The notes under the pieces are model-generated. The model was not told where the DNA came from. It saw only the letters and a program-made list of their open reading frames with translations, and made no database searches. From Planctomycetota bacterium (GTDB lineage Bacteria > Planctomycetota > Planctomycetia > Gemmatales > HRBIN36): a stretch of DNA of 64,000 bases. The stretch spans positions 62,001 through 126,000 of the forward strand of contig JACTMY010000004.1 in assembly GCA_014584395.1 (NCBI GenBank), read 5' to 3'. A program made the translations under genes and the position numbers. This document shows positions 1 to 8,973 of the stretch, in pieces (position 1 is the stretch's first letter; every line of letters begins with the position of its first letter).

Positions 1-913
1 GGCCGCAAGTGGGGCAGGCGATGATTTCAGGCTGGCGCACGCGCCGCTGCGTGGCTTGCAGGATATCGAACGCCGCCTGGATTTCCGGCACGGGGTCGCC
101 CAGCAGGCTGATGCGAATGGTGTCGCCGATGCCGTCCAGCAAAATGGGCGCCAGGCCGCAAGCGGACTTGATGACGGCGTAGGGCGGCTTGCCTGCTTCC
201 GTGACGCCGATGTGCGTCGGATAATTCGCTTGCTTGGCATAGAGCCGATAGGCCTCCACGACGGTGGCCACGTCGCTGGACTTGAGGGACACGATCAGAT
301 CGTGATATCCTTCGCTCTCGGCGATTTCGATGTAGCGGAGGGCGCTGTCCACCATGGCGGGGGGGCAGGGATAGCCATATTTCATGGCGAATTCCCGCTC
401 CAGGCTGCCCGCGTTGACCCCGATCCGCATGGGGATGCCCTTGTCCTTGGCCTTGCGGAGCACCTGGCGGAAGCGATCCATGCCGCCGATGTTGCCCGGG
501 TTGATGCGGATTTTGTCGATGGGGTGATCGAGGGCCATGAGGGCCATCTTGTAATCGAAGTGAATGTCCACGATGAGCGGGATCGTGATCTGCTTCTTGA
601 TTTCGGTGAGGGCGTGGGCGTCTTCAGGCTTGGGCACCGTAACGCGCACGAGTTCGCAGCCCGCTTCCTCCAGGCGGCGAATCTGGGCGACCGTCGCGGC
701 CACGTCGTGGGTGTCGGGCGTGGTCATCGACTGGACGATAATCGGATGATCGCCGCCGATGGGCACGGAACCTACCACGACGACGCGCGTGCGGTGGCGG
801 CGGAAGGGAGATTGATACAGTGGACCTGGAGGCGCGGCCGGCGTGTCGCCGTTGGCCACTACCCCAGGCACCGATGCGGTTGGATGCATGATTGGTCCCA
901 GCAAATGAGGCAT
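1..913 (-). CDS. ispG: IspG, 4-hydroxy-3-methylbut-2-enyl-diphosphate synthase (3' end outside window)
   Basis: This gene encodes the 4Fe-4S enzyme that converts MEcPP to HMBPP in the non-mevalonate isoprenoid pathway. Reading the minus strand from 913 gives an open frame of about 304 codons to the window edge with no stop. Visible family blocks include VPIGGDHPIIVQSMTTPDT, the TIM-barrel stretch LIVDIHFDYKMALMAL, KIRINPGNIG, and RIGVNAGSLE. The frame leaves the window at ACPTCG, which is the start of the conserved cysteine motif of the iron-sulfur domain, so the C-terminal domain is missing only because the window ends. I chose the ATG at 913 because GGAG lies 5 bases upstream; a second ATG at 889 is possible. 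The first 40 residues are a poorly conserved extension. The next gene diverges from it. Confidence 0.95.
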   Translation of the reverse strand, partial: MPHLLGPIMHPTASVPGVVANGDTPAAPPGPLYQSPFRRHRTRVVVVGSVPIGGDHPIIVQSMTTPDTHDVAATVAQIRRLEEAGCELVRVTVPKPEDAHALTEIKKQITIPLIVDIHFDYKMALMALDHPIDKIRINPGNIGGMDRFRQVLRKAKDKGIPMRIGVNAGSLEREFAMKYGYPCPPAMVDSALRYIEIAESEGYHDLIVSLKSSDVATVVEAYRLYAKQANYPTHIGVTEAGKPPYAVIKSACGLAPILLDGIGDTIRISLLGDPVPEIQAAFDILQATQRRVRQPEIIACPTCG

Positions 914-1079
914 GGACTCCACGGATTCTATTTTAGCGTAAATGGCCAAGGTGGATAATATCCCATGGTTTTTAACCGCGAAACCGCACCCGACCCAACC
1001 CGCAAACCGTTCAGTGAAATTGACCTTGCCCGGTCCGGGTGAACCTGTTATTCCCCCCGGTTCTCAGGGGGAATCGGTT

Positions 1080-1397
1080 ATGAGAAGCCTCATGTGGCTC
1101 GGCGGCTGTCTGCTTTTGCTTTCGGGTTGTCATACCACGATGACCACCACGCTCAATAATGGCATGGTGGTGGAGAGCATGGCCCAAGGTTGGCTGCCCA
1201 TCGAACAGGTCCAGGCGGGGCACGTTTCCACATTCCGTCTCGGCGCCAAAATGATTGATGTGCACCCCGATGCGGTCTTCATTGATGGATCGCGGGTCTG
1301 TTGGGTTCCCGCGGGCACGGAAGTCGTTCGCGTCGATTTTGACGATGGCCGCATCATCGTCGAAGCCGATGGCAAATTGCTGCACTCGCAGCGCTGA
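1080..1397 (+). CDS. Small putative lipoprotein, 105 aa
   Basis: I do not recognise the family. The frame is open from 942, but the ATG at 1080 is preceded by a GGGGG tract and starts a typical lipoprotein signal: MRSLMWLGGCLLLLSGC, with Cys17 as the expected lipidated residue. The mature part is about 88 residues with no membrane segment, and it looks like a short beta-rich domain (for example DGRIIVEADGKLL). It is probably anchored in a membrane facing the periplasm. It stands alone between divergent ispG and the downstream oxidoreductase gene. Function unknown. Confidence 0.7.
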   Translation: MRSLMWLGGCLLLLSGCHTTMTTTLNNGMVVESMAQGWLPIEQVQAGHVSTFRLGAKMIDVHPDAVFIDGSRVCWVPAGTEVVRVDFDDGRIIVEADGKLLHSQR

Positions 1398-1572
1398 GCC
1401 GGTCCCACCTCGCATCGATACCGTGCTTGACGCCTAGGCGCATAATGTTTTTCACGATCTGACGGCGGCGTTTCGCTCCATTCGCGAAGGTTTCTCCTTG
1501 GCGCCATGGGCCGATTCCGTGTCTAATGAGGAAGATTCCTCCGCCTGTCATTCCCCCCTCATGGAGTCGAAG

Positions 1573-3039
1573 ATGTCTCGATTGACCCGCCGCGACTTTT
1601 TGCGTGACGCTGCTTTGCTGGCGACGGCCTCCGCCGCTCTGGCCGGGGACAGTTATGCTCAACCTTGGGAAGAGCCGATCCTCAAGAAGGTTGGACCCAA
1701 TGACAAAATCCGGGTGGCGGTGATCGGTTTCAACGGCCAGGGTTTGAGCCACATCAAGGCTTATGCCGCTATGCCCGAGACCGAGGTGGCCGTGGTCTGC
1801 GACTGCGACGCGAACCTGGCGGATCGCGGGATCAAGGCGGCGGCGGACATTCAGAAAACCGCCCCCAAGTTCGAGCAGGACCTGCGCCGCGTGATGGAGG
1901 ATCGGTCCATCGACGTGGTCACTATCGCCACGCCGAATCACTGGCATGCCCTGGCGGCGATTTGGGCCGTGCAAAACGGCAAGGACGTTTACGTGGAGAA
2001 GCCGGTCAGCCACAACGTCTTCGAGGGGCGGCGGCTGGTCGAGATCGCCCGTGAACACCAACGCATCGTGCAAACGGGCACGCAATCGCGCAGCAACGCC
2101 GGCATGCGGCAAGCCATCGAGTATTTGCACGCGGGCCACCTCGGCCAGATCAAGCTCGCCAAGGGCCTCTGCTACAAATTCCGCCCGAGCATCGGGCCGC
2201 GCGTGACTGGGGAAGTGCCCAAAACCGTTCATTATGATCTCTGGTGCGGCCCGGCGCCGCTGCTCCCCCCGCAACGGACCCGATTCCATTACGACTGGCA
2301 TTGGTTCTGGGATTATGGCAACGGCGACCTGGGCAACCAAGGCATCCACGAAATGGACAAGGCCCGCTGGGGATTGAAACTCGACCGCCTGTGCGACCGC
2401 GTCTTCAGCTTCGGCGGCAGGTTGGGCTATACCGACGCCGGCGAGACCGCCAACACCCAGGTTTCCTGCTTCGACTACGGCGACGTGCAGATCATCTTCG
2501 AAGTCCGCGGCCTGGCCACGGCGGACCCCATGGGGAAAAACCGCGGCAAAAATTTCGTCGGCAATATCTGGTATGGCACCGAAGGAACGATGGTCAGCAG
2601 CAGCTATGATGCCGCCGTGGTATTGGACCCGCAGGACAAGGTCGTCAAGCAGTTCAAGGGCGGCGGCCAGCATCATGCGAATTTCATCAAGGCCGTCAAG
2701 AGCCGCAAGGTGGAAGACCTGAACGCGGACGTCGAGCAGGGGCATATTTCCTCCGCCCTGTGCCACCTGGCCAACATCAGTTATCGCATGGGAACGCTGC
2801 ATCCGTTCGAGAGCCTGTCCATGCTCAATCAACGCTCCAGCCTCGCGCCGGAGATCGAACGCTTGCGCGTCCATCTGGAGGACAACAAGATCGCCATCAA
2901 CAGCGACCTCCGCCTGCAAGTGGGGATGGACCTGGCCTTTGACCCGGCCAAGGAGCAATTCACCGGCTACCGCCAAGCCAACGCCTGGCTGACGCGCGAA
3001 TATCGCAAGGGATTTGAAGTTCCCGGCCACTCGGCATAA
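1573..3039 (+). CDS. Gfo/Idh/MocA-family oxidoreductase with Tat signal
   Basis: This is an NAD(P)-dependent dehydrogenase-like protein of the Gfo/Idh/MocA family, 488 aa from the chosen start. The N-terminus carries a twin-arginine signal (LTRRDFLRDAALLATASAAL), so it is probably exported already folded. The Rossmann fold follows with VAVIGFNGQGLSHI, and the family's EKP motif is present in YVEKPVSHN. The C-terminal half has the usual substrate-domain pattern (GNQGIHEMDKARWGL). The frame is open from 1498, but the ATG at 1573 has GGAG six bases upstream. Planctomycetes carry many paralogues of this type, often linked to sugar or glycoside breakdown; the substrate here cannot be told. A terminator follows at once. 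Confidence 0.93.
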   Translation: MSRLTRRDFLRDAALLATASAALAGDSYAQPWEEPILKKVGPNDKIRVAVIGFNGQGLSHIKAYAAMPETEVAVVCDCDANLADRGIKAAADIQKTAPKFEQDLRRVMEDRSIDVVTIATPNHWHALAAIWAVQNGKDVYVEKPVSHNVFEGRRLVEIAREHQRIVQTGTQSRSNAGMRQAIEYLHAGHLGQIKLAKGLCYKFRPSIGPRVTGEVPKTVHYDLWCGPAPLLPPQRTRFHYDWHWFWDYGNGDLGNQGIHEMDKARWGLKLDRLCDRVFSFGGRLGYTDAGETANTQVSCFDYGDVQIIFEVRGLATADPMGKNRGKNFVGNIWYGTEGTMVSSSYDAAVVLDPQDKVVKQFKGGGQHHANFIKAVKSRKVEDLNADVEQGHISSALCHLANISYRMGTLHPFESLSMLNQRSSLAPEIERLRVHLEDNKIAINSDLRLQVGMDLAFDPAKEQFTGYRQANAWLTREYRKGFEVPGHSA

Positions 3040-3063
3040 GATGAACCTGGATGACAGGACGCG

Positions 3064-3099
3064 AGGCCCACCCGGCACGAAGGGTGGGCTTCCCTTTTT
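3064..3099 (+). terminator. Intrinsic terminator after the Gfo/Idh/MocA gene
   Basis: The stem GCCCACCC/GGGTGGGC (8 bp, extended by a G-T and an A-T pair) is followed by TTCCCTTTTT. It lies 24 bases past the oxidoreductase stop and before argB, separating the two transcription units. Confidence 0.75.
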
Positions 3100-3117
3100 C
3101 CCCGCAGCGACAGCCGT

Positions 3118-4038
3118 GTGTCAACGCGGCGCCGCGCGGATGGTTCCTTTGAGGCCCAGGCCGTGGAAAATGCGATCCGACATGCCGAATTGCTCATCGA
3201 AGCCCTCAGCTACATCCGCGCCTTTCGCGACAAGCTGACCGTGATCAAGCTGGGCGGCAGCGCCATGGAGGACCCGGACGCTCTGCGCTCCACGCTGCAG
3301 GACGTCGTGTTCATGGAAACCGTGGGCATGCGGCCCATCCTTGTCCACGGCGGCGGCAAGGCCATCGATCGAGCCATGCACCGGGCGGGTCTGGTGCCGC
3401 AAAAAATTCAAGGGCGGCGCGTCACCGACGAGGCCACGCTCAAGATCGTGATGGACGTCTTGCAGAATGAAATCAACGCCGACGTCGTTCGGCAAATCAA
3501 GGCCCTGGACGGCCAGGCCGTGCCGCTGCACACGGGCGTGCTGCAGGTGCTGTTCGGCCGCAAGATCACCCTCCCCGACGATCAAGGCCGGCCTCTTGAC
3601 CTGGGCCGCGTGGGCACGATCACCTGGGTCAACCGCCCCCTCATCGAAAACTTTTGCCGAGCGGGGACGGTGCCGGTGATTCCGTGCATCGCCCTCGACG
3701 ATCAGGGCCTGGGCCTCAACATCAACGCCGACACGGCCGCCGCCGCCGTCGCCATCCATATGCAGGCCGAAAAGCTGGTCCTGCTCACCGACACCCCCGG
3801 CATCCTGCGCGACCGCCAGGACCCAGGTTCGCTCATCCATCACACCGACGCGCAGCAGTGCCTCCAGTTGATCGAACAGGGGATCATCGACAGCGGCATG
3901 CTGCCCAAGGTCGAAGCCTGCCTCGACAGCCTGCGCGCGGGGGTCAAGAAAACCCACATCATCGATGGCCGGGTCCGCCATTCCTTGCTGCTGGAAATTT
4001 ACACCGACGTCGGCGTCGGCACGGAAATCGTTCTTTAG
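3118..4038 (+). CDS. argB: N-acetylglutamate kinase (ArgB)
   Basis: ArgB phosphorylates N-acetyl-L-glutamate, the second step of arginine synthesis, in the cytoplasm. The sequence has the amino-acid-kinase hallmarks: LTVIKLGGSAMED near the start, ILVHGGGKAIDRAM, the substrate loop LNINADTAAAAVA, KLVLLTDTPGI, and the C-terminal SGMLPKVEACL. The start is uncertain. The frame opens at GTG 3118 without a clear ribosome site, whereas GTG 3163 (giving VENAIRHAELLIEAL, where homologues usually begin) has GAGG upstream. It heads an argB-argD-argF run; argD starts 10 bases after its stop, so the two are probably co-transcribed. With the shorter start the length (291 aa) is normal. Confidence 0.95.
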   Translation: MSTRRRADGSFEAQAVENAIRHAELLIEALSYIRAFRDKLTVIKLGGSAMEDPDALRSTLQDVVFMETVGMRPILVHGGGKAIDRAMHRAGLVPQKIQGRRVTDEATLKIVMDVLQNEINADVVRQIKALDGQAVPLHTGVLQVLFGRKITLPDDQGRPLDLGRVGTITWVNRPLIENFCRAGTVPVIPCIALDDQGLGLNINADTAAAAVAIHMQAEKLVLLTDTPGILRDRQDPGSLIHHTDAQQCLQLIEQGIIDSGMLPKVEACLDSLRAGVKKTHIIDGRVRHSLLLEIYTDVGVGTEIVL

Positions 4039-4048
4039 GTGACAACGC

Positions 4049-5296
4049 ATGTCCACGACCATGAAACCCGCTTCCGATGCAAACCAGGTCAGCGGCGGCT
4101 CCGCGCCCGCGTCGCCGCTCTCCTCCGAGGAGGCGATCAAGCTGTTTGACCGCTACGTCATCGGCAACTACACGCGCTACCCCGTCTGCCTGGCGCGCGG
4201 GGCGGGGTCGGAGATTTGGGACGCCGAGGGCCGGCGCTACATCGATTTCTTCCCGGGCTGGGGATGCAACCTATTGGGTCATTGTCCTCCCCGCGTGGTG
4301 GCCGCCGTGCGCGAGCAAGCGGGCGAACTGATCCACGTTCCCAACACCTGGTACATGGAAGCTCAGGGCCGTTTTGCCCAGGCGCTCTCCGAACGCAGTT
4401 TCGGCGGGCAGGTCTTCTTCTGCAACAGCGGCACGGAAGCCAATGAGGCGGCCATCAAATTGGCCCGGCTCTGGGGGCGCGGCCGCTACAAGATTATCAC
4501 CACCGAAGGGAGCTTCCATGGCCGGACCATCGGCTCCCTTTCGGCCACGGGACAACCCAAATATCATCAGGGCGTCGAACCGTTGCTGCCCGGCTTTTGT
4601 TACGCACCGTTTGGCGATGCCCAGGCCATGGCGCGGCTGATCGACGACCAGACCGCGGCCATTCTGGTCGAACCCATCCAGGGTGAGGGCGGCGTCAACC
4701 TTCCCCCCGCGGGATACCTCGAAGCCCTGCGCGAACTGGCGGACCGCCATCAACTCCTGCTCATGCTGGACGAAGTGCAAACGGGCATGGGCCGCACGGG
4801 CACTTGGTTTGCCTATCAGCAAACCCAAATCGTGCCCGACGTGATGACGCTGTCCAAAAGCCTGGCGGGGGGGATCGCTTGCGGCGCGCTGCTGGCTCGG
4901 CCCGAAGTGGCGAGTTTTCTGAAGCCCGGAACCCATGCCGCCACGTTCGGAGGCAATCCCATCGCTTGCCGGGCGGGATTGGCCTATATCGAAACCGTGG
5001 AAGCGGAGGATTTATTGAAGCAGGCACAAGAGCTGGGCCGCCGGTTCGAACAGCGCATCCATTCATGGCGGGAAAAGAGTCCGCGGATCACCGCCGTCCG
5101 GGTGCGCGGCGCCATGATCGGCATCGAACTGAATGGAGACGCCAAGCCGCTCGTGGAGGCTTGTTTGGCGAAGCGTTTGCTCGTCAACGGCACCCGCCAG
5201 AATGTCCTGCGATTGTTGCCCGCGCTCAACCTGCCGCTGGCCCTTTTCGAGGAAGGCTGTGCGATCCTCGAAGAGGTGCTCCTGGGCGGCGGATGA
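4049..5296 (+). CDS. argD: Acetylornithine aminotransferase (ArgD)
   Basis: This PLP-dependent class III aminotransferase makes N-acetylornithine from N-acetylglutamate semialdehyde. It has 415 aa, close to the family norm. The fold blocks are clear: FFCNSGTEANEAAIKLARL, GSFHGRT, ILVEPIQGEGGVN, LLMLDEVQTGMGRTG, and the PLP lysine in TLSKSLAGGIACG (Lys270). About 25 residues at the N-terminus before EEAIKLFDRYV look unstructured. It lies 10 bases after argB and 55 bases before argF, consistent with an arginine operon. Related ornithine/GABA aminotransferases share these motifs, but the neighbours make ArgD the best call. Confidence 0.95.
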   Translation: MSTTMKPASDANQVSGGSAPASPLSSEEAIKLFDRYVIGNYTRYPVCLARGAGSEIWDAEGRRYIDFFPGWGCNLLGHCPPRVVAAVREQAGELIHVPNTWYMEAQGRFAQALSERSFGGQVFFCNSGTEANEAAIKLARLWGRGRYKIITTEGSFHGRTIGSLSATGQPKYHQGVEPLLPGFCYAPFGDAQAMARLIDDQTAAILVEPIQGEGGVNLPPAGYLEALRELADRHQLLLMLDEVQTGMGRTGTWFAYQQTQIVPDVMTLSKSLAGGIACGALLARPEVASFLKPGTHAATFGGNPIACRAGLAYIETVEAEDLLKQAQELGRRFEQRIHSWREKSPRITAVRVRGAMIGIELNGDAKPLVEACLAKRLLVNGTRQNVLRLLPALNLPLALFEEGCAILEEVLLGGG

Positions 5297-5351
5297 GCGT
5301 CGTGGTGGAATGACGGTGGTCTGATCTGAAGCCAAGCCCCATGGGTGCGCG

Positions 5352-6281
5352 ATGCGGCATTTTTTGAATCTCCTGAGCATGGATCGATCCTTGATCGAAC
5401 AGCTGCACGCCGGGGCCAGGCAGTTCAAGGCCGAGCAAGCGGCGGGCCGGCGTTCGCTGAGCATGGCGGGGCAGGTCCTTGGACTGGTGTTCGAGAAGCC
5501 GTCGCTGCGCACCCGGGTCAGCTTCCAGGCCGCCATGGCGCAGATGGGCGGTTCGAGCGTTTACCTGTCGGGCCACGACGCCGGGTTGGGCACGCGGGAG
5601 ACCACCGCCGATTTTGCCCGCGTCATGACGCAATACGTGGATGCGGTCGTGCTGCGAACGTTCGCCCACGCCACGGTCGAGGAATTCGCCAGGCATGCCC
5701 GCTGCCCCGTCATCAACGGTCTTTCCGATGATTCCCATCCCTGCCAGGCCCTCGCGGACCTGTTCACCATTCGCGAACACTTCGGCGACGTCCAGGAGCG
5801 GCATCTCGTCTTTGTCGGCGACGGCAACAACATGGCCCGATCCTTGGCCGTGGGCTGTGCGCATCTCGGCATGCGCTTCACCCTGGTCGCACCATCAGGG
5901 TATCGCTTCGAACCAGACTTCCTGCACAGGATGGCGCAGCGCTTTCCCCGCGATCGTTTGCCCCGCATGGCGCGCCTGGACGAAGCCATTCCTGAGGCCG
6001 ACGTCGTCTACACCGACGTTTGGACCAGCATGGGCCAGGAATTGGAACGCGAGGATCGGCTCCAGGCGTTTGCTCCCTATCAGCTCAATGCCCGCGCGTG
6101 TCAGGGCTTGCGTAAAGAGGCCATCATCATGCATTGCTTGCCGGCGCATCGCGGGGAGGAGATCACCGATGAAGTGATCGATGGCCCCAACAGCGTGGTC
6201 TTCATCCAGGCGGGCAATCGCTTGCACGTGCAAAAAGCCCTGCTCGCTTGGCTGCTGCAGGAACCGTCTTCGCGGGCGTGA
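5352..6281 (+). CDS. argF: Ornithine carbamoyltransferase (ArgF)
   Basis: ArgF makes citrulline from ornithine and carbamoyl phosphate. All diagnostic motifs are present: the carbamoyl-phosphate site FEKPSLRTRVSF, the ornithine-binding region HPCQALADL, and the catalytic-cysteine motif HCLPAHRGEEITDEV. The length of 309 aa is typical. It begins 55 bases after argD. No strong ribosome site precedes the ATG at 5352, but the family start (HFLNLLSMD) fits it well. As the third gene of the arginine run it leaves argC, argJ, argG and argH to be found elsewhere; argC is at 59.2 kb. Confidence 0.96.
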   Translation: MRHFLNLLSMDRSLIEQLHAGARQFKAEQAAGRRSLSMAGQVLGLVFEKPSLRTRVSFQAAMAQMGGSSVYLSGHDAGLGTRETTADFARVMTQYVDAVVLRTFAHATVEEFARHARCPVINGLSDDSHPCQALADLFTIREHFGDVQERHLVFVGDGNNMARSLAVGCAHLGMRFTLVAPSGYRFEPDFLHRMAQRFPRDRLPRMARLDEAIPEADVVYTDVWTSMGQELEREDRLQAFAPYQLNARACQGLRKEAIIMHCLPAHRGEEITDEVIDGPNSVVFIQAGNRLHVQKALLAWLLQEPSSRA

Positions 6282-6397
6282 ACCGGCTCCGGCCAGGACC
6301 TGGACCGCCGCCACGGCCGGGTTTCGTTGCAAGCGCTCGAGGCCATCGACGCGACCGGCGTTCGATGCAGACCCCTTTTCAAGCGGAGTGATATCGC

Positions 6398-7135
6398 ATG
6401 AGTTCAAGGCGCGATGGTCGTTCGGCGGGTCAACTCAGACCGATTCACTTTGACGGCGACGTGCCCAGCCACGCGGCGGGACGCATCATCGCCTCCATGG
6501 GGCAAACCGTCGTTTTGTGCACGTGCACCGTGGACAACAAGGTGCCCGAATTTCTGACGGGGCAGGGCAAAGGCTGGTTGACGGCGGAGTACAGCATGCT
6601 CCCCGGCAGCACGCTGACCCGCAAGCCGCGCGATCGCGGCGGCAAGATCGATGGCCGGAGCGTCGAAATTCAGCGCCTCATCGGCCGGGCCTTGCGAACC
6701 GTCGTGGATTTGAACAAGATTGGCGAGCGCACCCTGTGGGTCGATTGCGACGTGCTCCGCGCCGATGGCGGCACGCGCACCACCAGCATCAATGGGGCCT
6801 ATCTCGCCCTCGTGGCCGCCTTGCATACATTGAGGGGGCAATTGCCCCATCCTCTGCGCGAGATCCTCAAGGGCAGCGTCGCCGCGGTGAGCGTGGGCTT
6901 GTGCGACGGCGAAGTCTGGCTCGATTTGGACTACCTCGAGGACAAGGACGCCGACGTCGACCTGAACCTGGTCATGACTGGCAACCAACAATTCATCGAA
7001 ATCCAGGCGGGTGGCGAGGAAGCCACGTTTAGTTCCGAGCAATTGGAGCAACTGGTCAACCTGGGCAAGTCGGGCATCGCCGCGATCACCGAGAAGCAAT
7101 GGGCCTTGGTGTCGGCCAAATGGTCTCTGGACTAA
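6398..7135 (+). CDS. rph: Ribonuclease PH
   Basis: RNase PH is a phosphorolytic 3'-5' exoribonuclease that trims tRNA 3' ends. The 245-aa sequence matches the family through GWLTAEYSMLPGST, RGGKIDGRSVEIQRLIGRAL, the phosphate/metal region LRADGGTRTTSINGAYLAL, and DLDYLEDKDADVDLNLVM. GGAG lies about ten bases upstream of the ATG. It starts 117 bases after argF on the same strand and may share its transcript. Nothing appears to be missing. Confidence 0.96.
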   Translation: MSSRRDGRSAGQLRPIHFDGDVPSHAAGRIIASMGQTVVLCTCTVDNKVPEFLTGQGKGWLTAEYSMLPGSTLTRKPRDRGGKIDGRSVEIQRLIGRALRTVVDLNKIGERTLWVDCDVLRADGGTRTTSINGAYLALVAALHTLRGQLPHPLREILKGSVAAVSVGLCDGEVWLDLDYLEDKDADVDLNLVMTGNQQFIEIQAGGEEATFSSEQLEQLVNLGKSGIAAITEKQWALVSAKWSLD

Positions 7136-7251
7136 AATTTTTTTTCTGCTATCTTCCCGCCCGAGCGCTCCACGATCGGCCCGCATGGCACGCCATGGCA
7201 TCGGCCCAGGCAGCGCGACCAACCGCATGCAGAGAACAGGGAGGTTCGGCT

Positions 7252-8268
7252 ATGTCCTTATGCTTTTTCCGTTGGGTCTGCATTCTGCCCTGGCTCGGCC
7301 TGGCCGCCATGGCCAGCGCCCAAGCGCCGTCGTCCAATGTGCCTCAGGACTATTGGCTCACCGCCAAGCACGGCCAATATCTGATTTACATGGCCAGTTT
7401 CCGCGGCGACGAAGCGCAAGCCCTGGCGGTCGACCTGGTCGCCGAGCTGCGGAAAACGCACAAACTTCCCGCTTACATCTTTCGCCGCATTGATGAGGAT
7501 GCCCTGGCGGAAAAGGAGCGTCTTCGGCAGGAGACCATTCGCCGCTATGGTCCCGACGCGGTCAAAAACATGAAAAAGGTGATGGTGCTGGAGGAGTTCG
7601 CCGTGGTCTTGGGACATTACGCCACCCAGGAAGCCGCCCGCAAGGACCTGGATCGAATCAAAAAGGTTCCCAAGCCCGCGCATTTGCCGATCTTCTCTTC
7701 CTTGCAGGTGTGGACCGATCCGCGCAACAAGGATGAGAAGGGACAGATGTATGGCGTTGGCGATCAGATCAAGGAAAACAAGTTCGACACGTTTAGTTTC
7801 GCCTTCGTGACGCGCAATCCCTTGGTCCCTAAGATGGCACAACCCGCGCAGGATCAAGCGCTGCAAATTCTCAACCAGTCGGAGAAATTCTCCCTCCTGA
7901 ACTGCAAGAAGCCGTTCACGCTGGTGGTCATGGAGTTTCGCGCGCCGGTGGACATCAAGGATCATAAGCCGAGCGTCTTCGATCAGAGTCCGCTGCTGTC
8001 GGGATCGAAGAGTCCCTACGCGCCCAGCGAGCGTTACCTGGAACATTCCCTGACCTTGGCCCGCCGGCTCTCCGAGGTGCTCAGCGACAACGGCAAGGGC
8101 TACGAGACATACTTGCTGCACACGCGTCATTCGACCTTGGTGACCGTGGGCGGGTTCGACGGCCCTCAAGATCCCAAGCTGTTGGAAACGAAGAAACAAC
8201 TCGCCGGGATGGAAGTGGCGGGGATCAAGCTGCTGAACGTTCCTTATCCGTGCAAGGTGCCTCGCTAA
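7252..8268 (+). CDS. Secreted protein of unknown function, 338 aa
   Basis: I do not recognise a family. The ATG at 7252 follows a strong AGGGAGG site and starts a signal peptide (a hydrophobic stretch ending near AMASAQA), so the protein is probably exported. The mature part is mixed alpha/beta and rich in lysine and arginine. It opens with a segment that may be a small alpha/beta domain (LIYMASFRGDEAQALAVDL), which recalls but does not clearly match SPOR-like folds. No catalytic motif stands out. The frame is open upstream to 7099, but that part overlaps rph and has no ribosome site. A hairpin terminator follows. Confidence 0.8.
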   Translation: MSLCFFRWVCILPWLGLAAMASAQAPSSNVPQDYWLTAKHGQYLIYMASFRGDEAQALAVDLVAELRKTHKLPAYIFRRIDEDALAEKERLRQETIRRYGPDAVKNMKKVMVLEEFAVVLGHYATQEAARKDLDRIKKVPKPAHLPIFSSLQVWTDPRNKDEKGQMYGVGDQIKENKFDTFSFAFVTRNPLVPKMAQPAQDQALQILNQSEKFSLLNCKKPFTLVVMEFRAPVDIKDHKPSVFDQSPLLSGSKSPYAPSERYLEHSLTLARRLSEVLSDNGKGYETYLLHTRHSTLVTVGGFDGPQDPKLLETKKQLAGMEVAGIKLLNVPYPCKVPR

Positions 8269-8318
8269 CTTGCCTCCCGCGGCACGGTTCTCACCGCGGT
8301 CTCGAAGACAACACTTAT

Positions 8319-8355
8319 GCAACCCACGCCGAAAAGGGGTGGGTTGCCTTTTGCG
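8319..8355 (+). terminator. Intrinsic terminator
   Basis: A 9-bp perfect stem GCAACCCAC/GTGGGTTGC with an 11-base loop is followed by CTTTTGC. It lies about 50 bases after the stop of the secreted protein gene. Confidence 0.7.
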
Positions 8356-8456
8356 CTCATGGGCGTTTTGCCGTGGTTTGAATTGACCTCCTTCCACTCT
8401 TCGTTGTAAGATAACATGACTTCCTATCGACTTTCCTCTATTGCACTTGAGGATCG

Positions 8457-8945
8457 ATGAGCTACGGCGGACAAGACGCGATCGACTTTACGACCGCACG
8501 GGGTCGCGATTGGCCCAGTGTCCGGCAATTTAGCGTTTTCTTGCAAAATCGGGTCGGTTCCCTGCTGGAGTTGGTGCGCAAGATCGAAGTCTCGGAAAAC
8601 CGCATCGTGGCCCTCACGGTCGTCGATTCCGCGGACTGTTCGATCGTGCGGCTGGTCTTGAGCGACCCGGAGCGCGCTTTTGAAACGTTTCGCCAGGGGA
8701 AGCTGGCGTTCCACGAAAGCGACTTGCTCGTGGTCCAAGTCCCGGCGGGGTCGCATCCCCTGGCTCAAATCTGCAAGGCTCTCTTGGCGGCCGAGATCAA
8801 CATCCATTATGCCTACCCCTTGCTTATCGAGCCGCGGGGACACGCCGGATTGGCCATGATGGTCGACGACCACGAAACGGGAGCAGCCACGCTGCAAAAA
8901 TTAGGGTTTCAATTGATCACCGAAGCCGACCTGCAAGGAAACTAG
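8457..8945 (+). CDS. ACT-domain protein, likely amino-acid sensing
   Basis: This 162-aa protein appears to consist of two ACT-like modules. The first begins with the characteristic FSVFLQNRVGSLLELVRKI, followed by a strand reading ALTVVDSADCSIVRLVLSD. The second covers about residues 90-160 (LLVVQVPAGSHPLAQICKALLAAEINIHYAY). ACT modules bind amino acids or similar small ligands and regulate enzymes or transporters; no enzyme domain is attached here. GAGG lies just upstream of the ATG. It may be co-transcribed with the DedA gene 28 bases downstream. The ligand is unknown. Confidence 0.85.
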   Translation: MSYGGQDAIDFTTARGRDWPSVRQFSVFLQNRVGSLLELVRKIEVSENRIVALTVVDSADCSIVRLVLSDPERAFETFRQGKLAFHESDLLVVQVPAGSHPLAQICKALLAAEINIHYAYPLLIEPRGHAGLAMMVDDHETGAATLQKLGFQLITEADLQGN

Positions 8946-8973
8946 TCCTGGCGATGCGAGCCGGAGTATCCGT

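Noticed and set aside
56-958. A 300-codon plus-strand frame at the left edge
   Set aside because: The minus strand reads IspG motifs without a stop to the edge, so the plus frame is a shadow.
1354-3078. A 574-codon minus-strand frame opposite the Gfo/Idh/MocA gene
   Set aside because: It is a shadow of the plus-strand oxidoreductase, which has a clear Tat signal, Rossmann motif and ribosome site.
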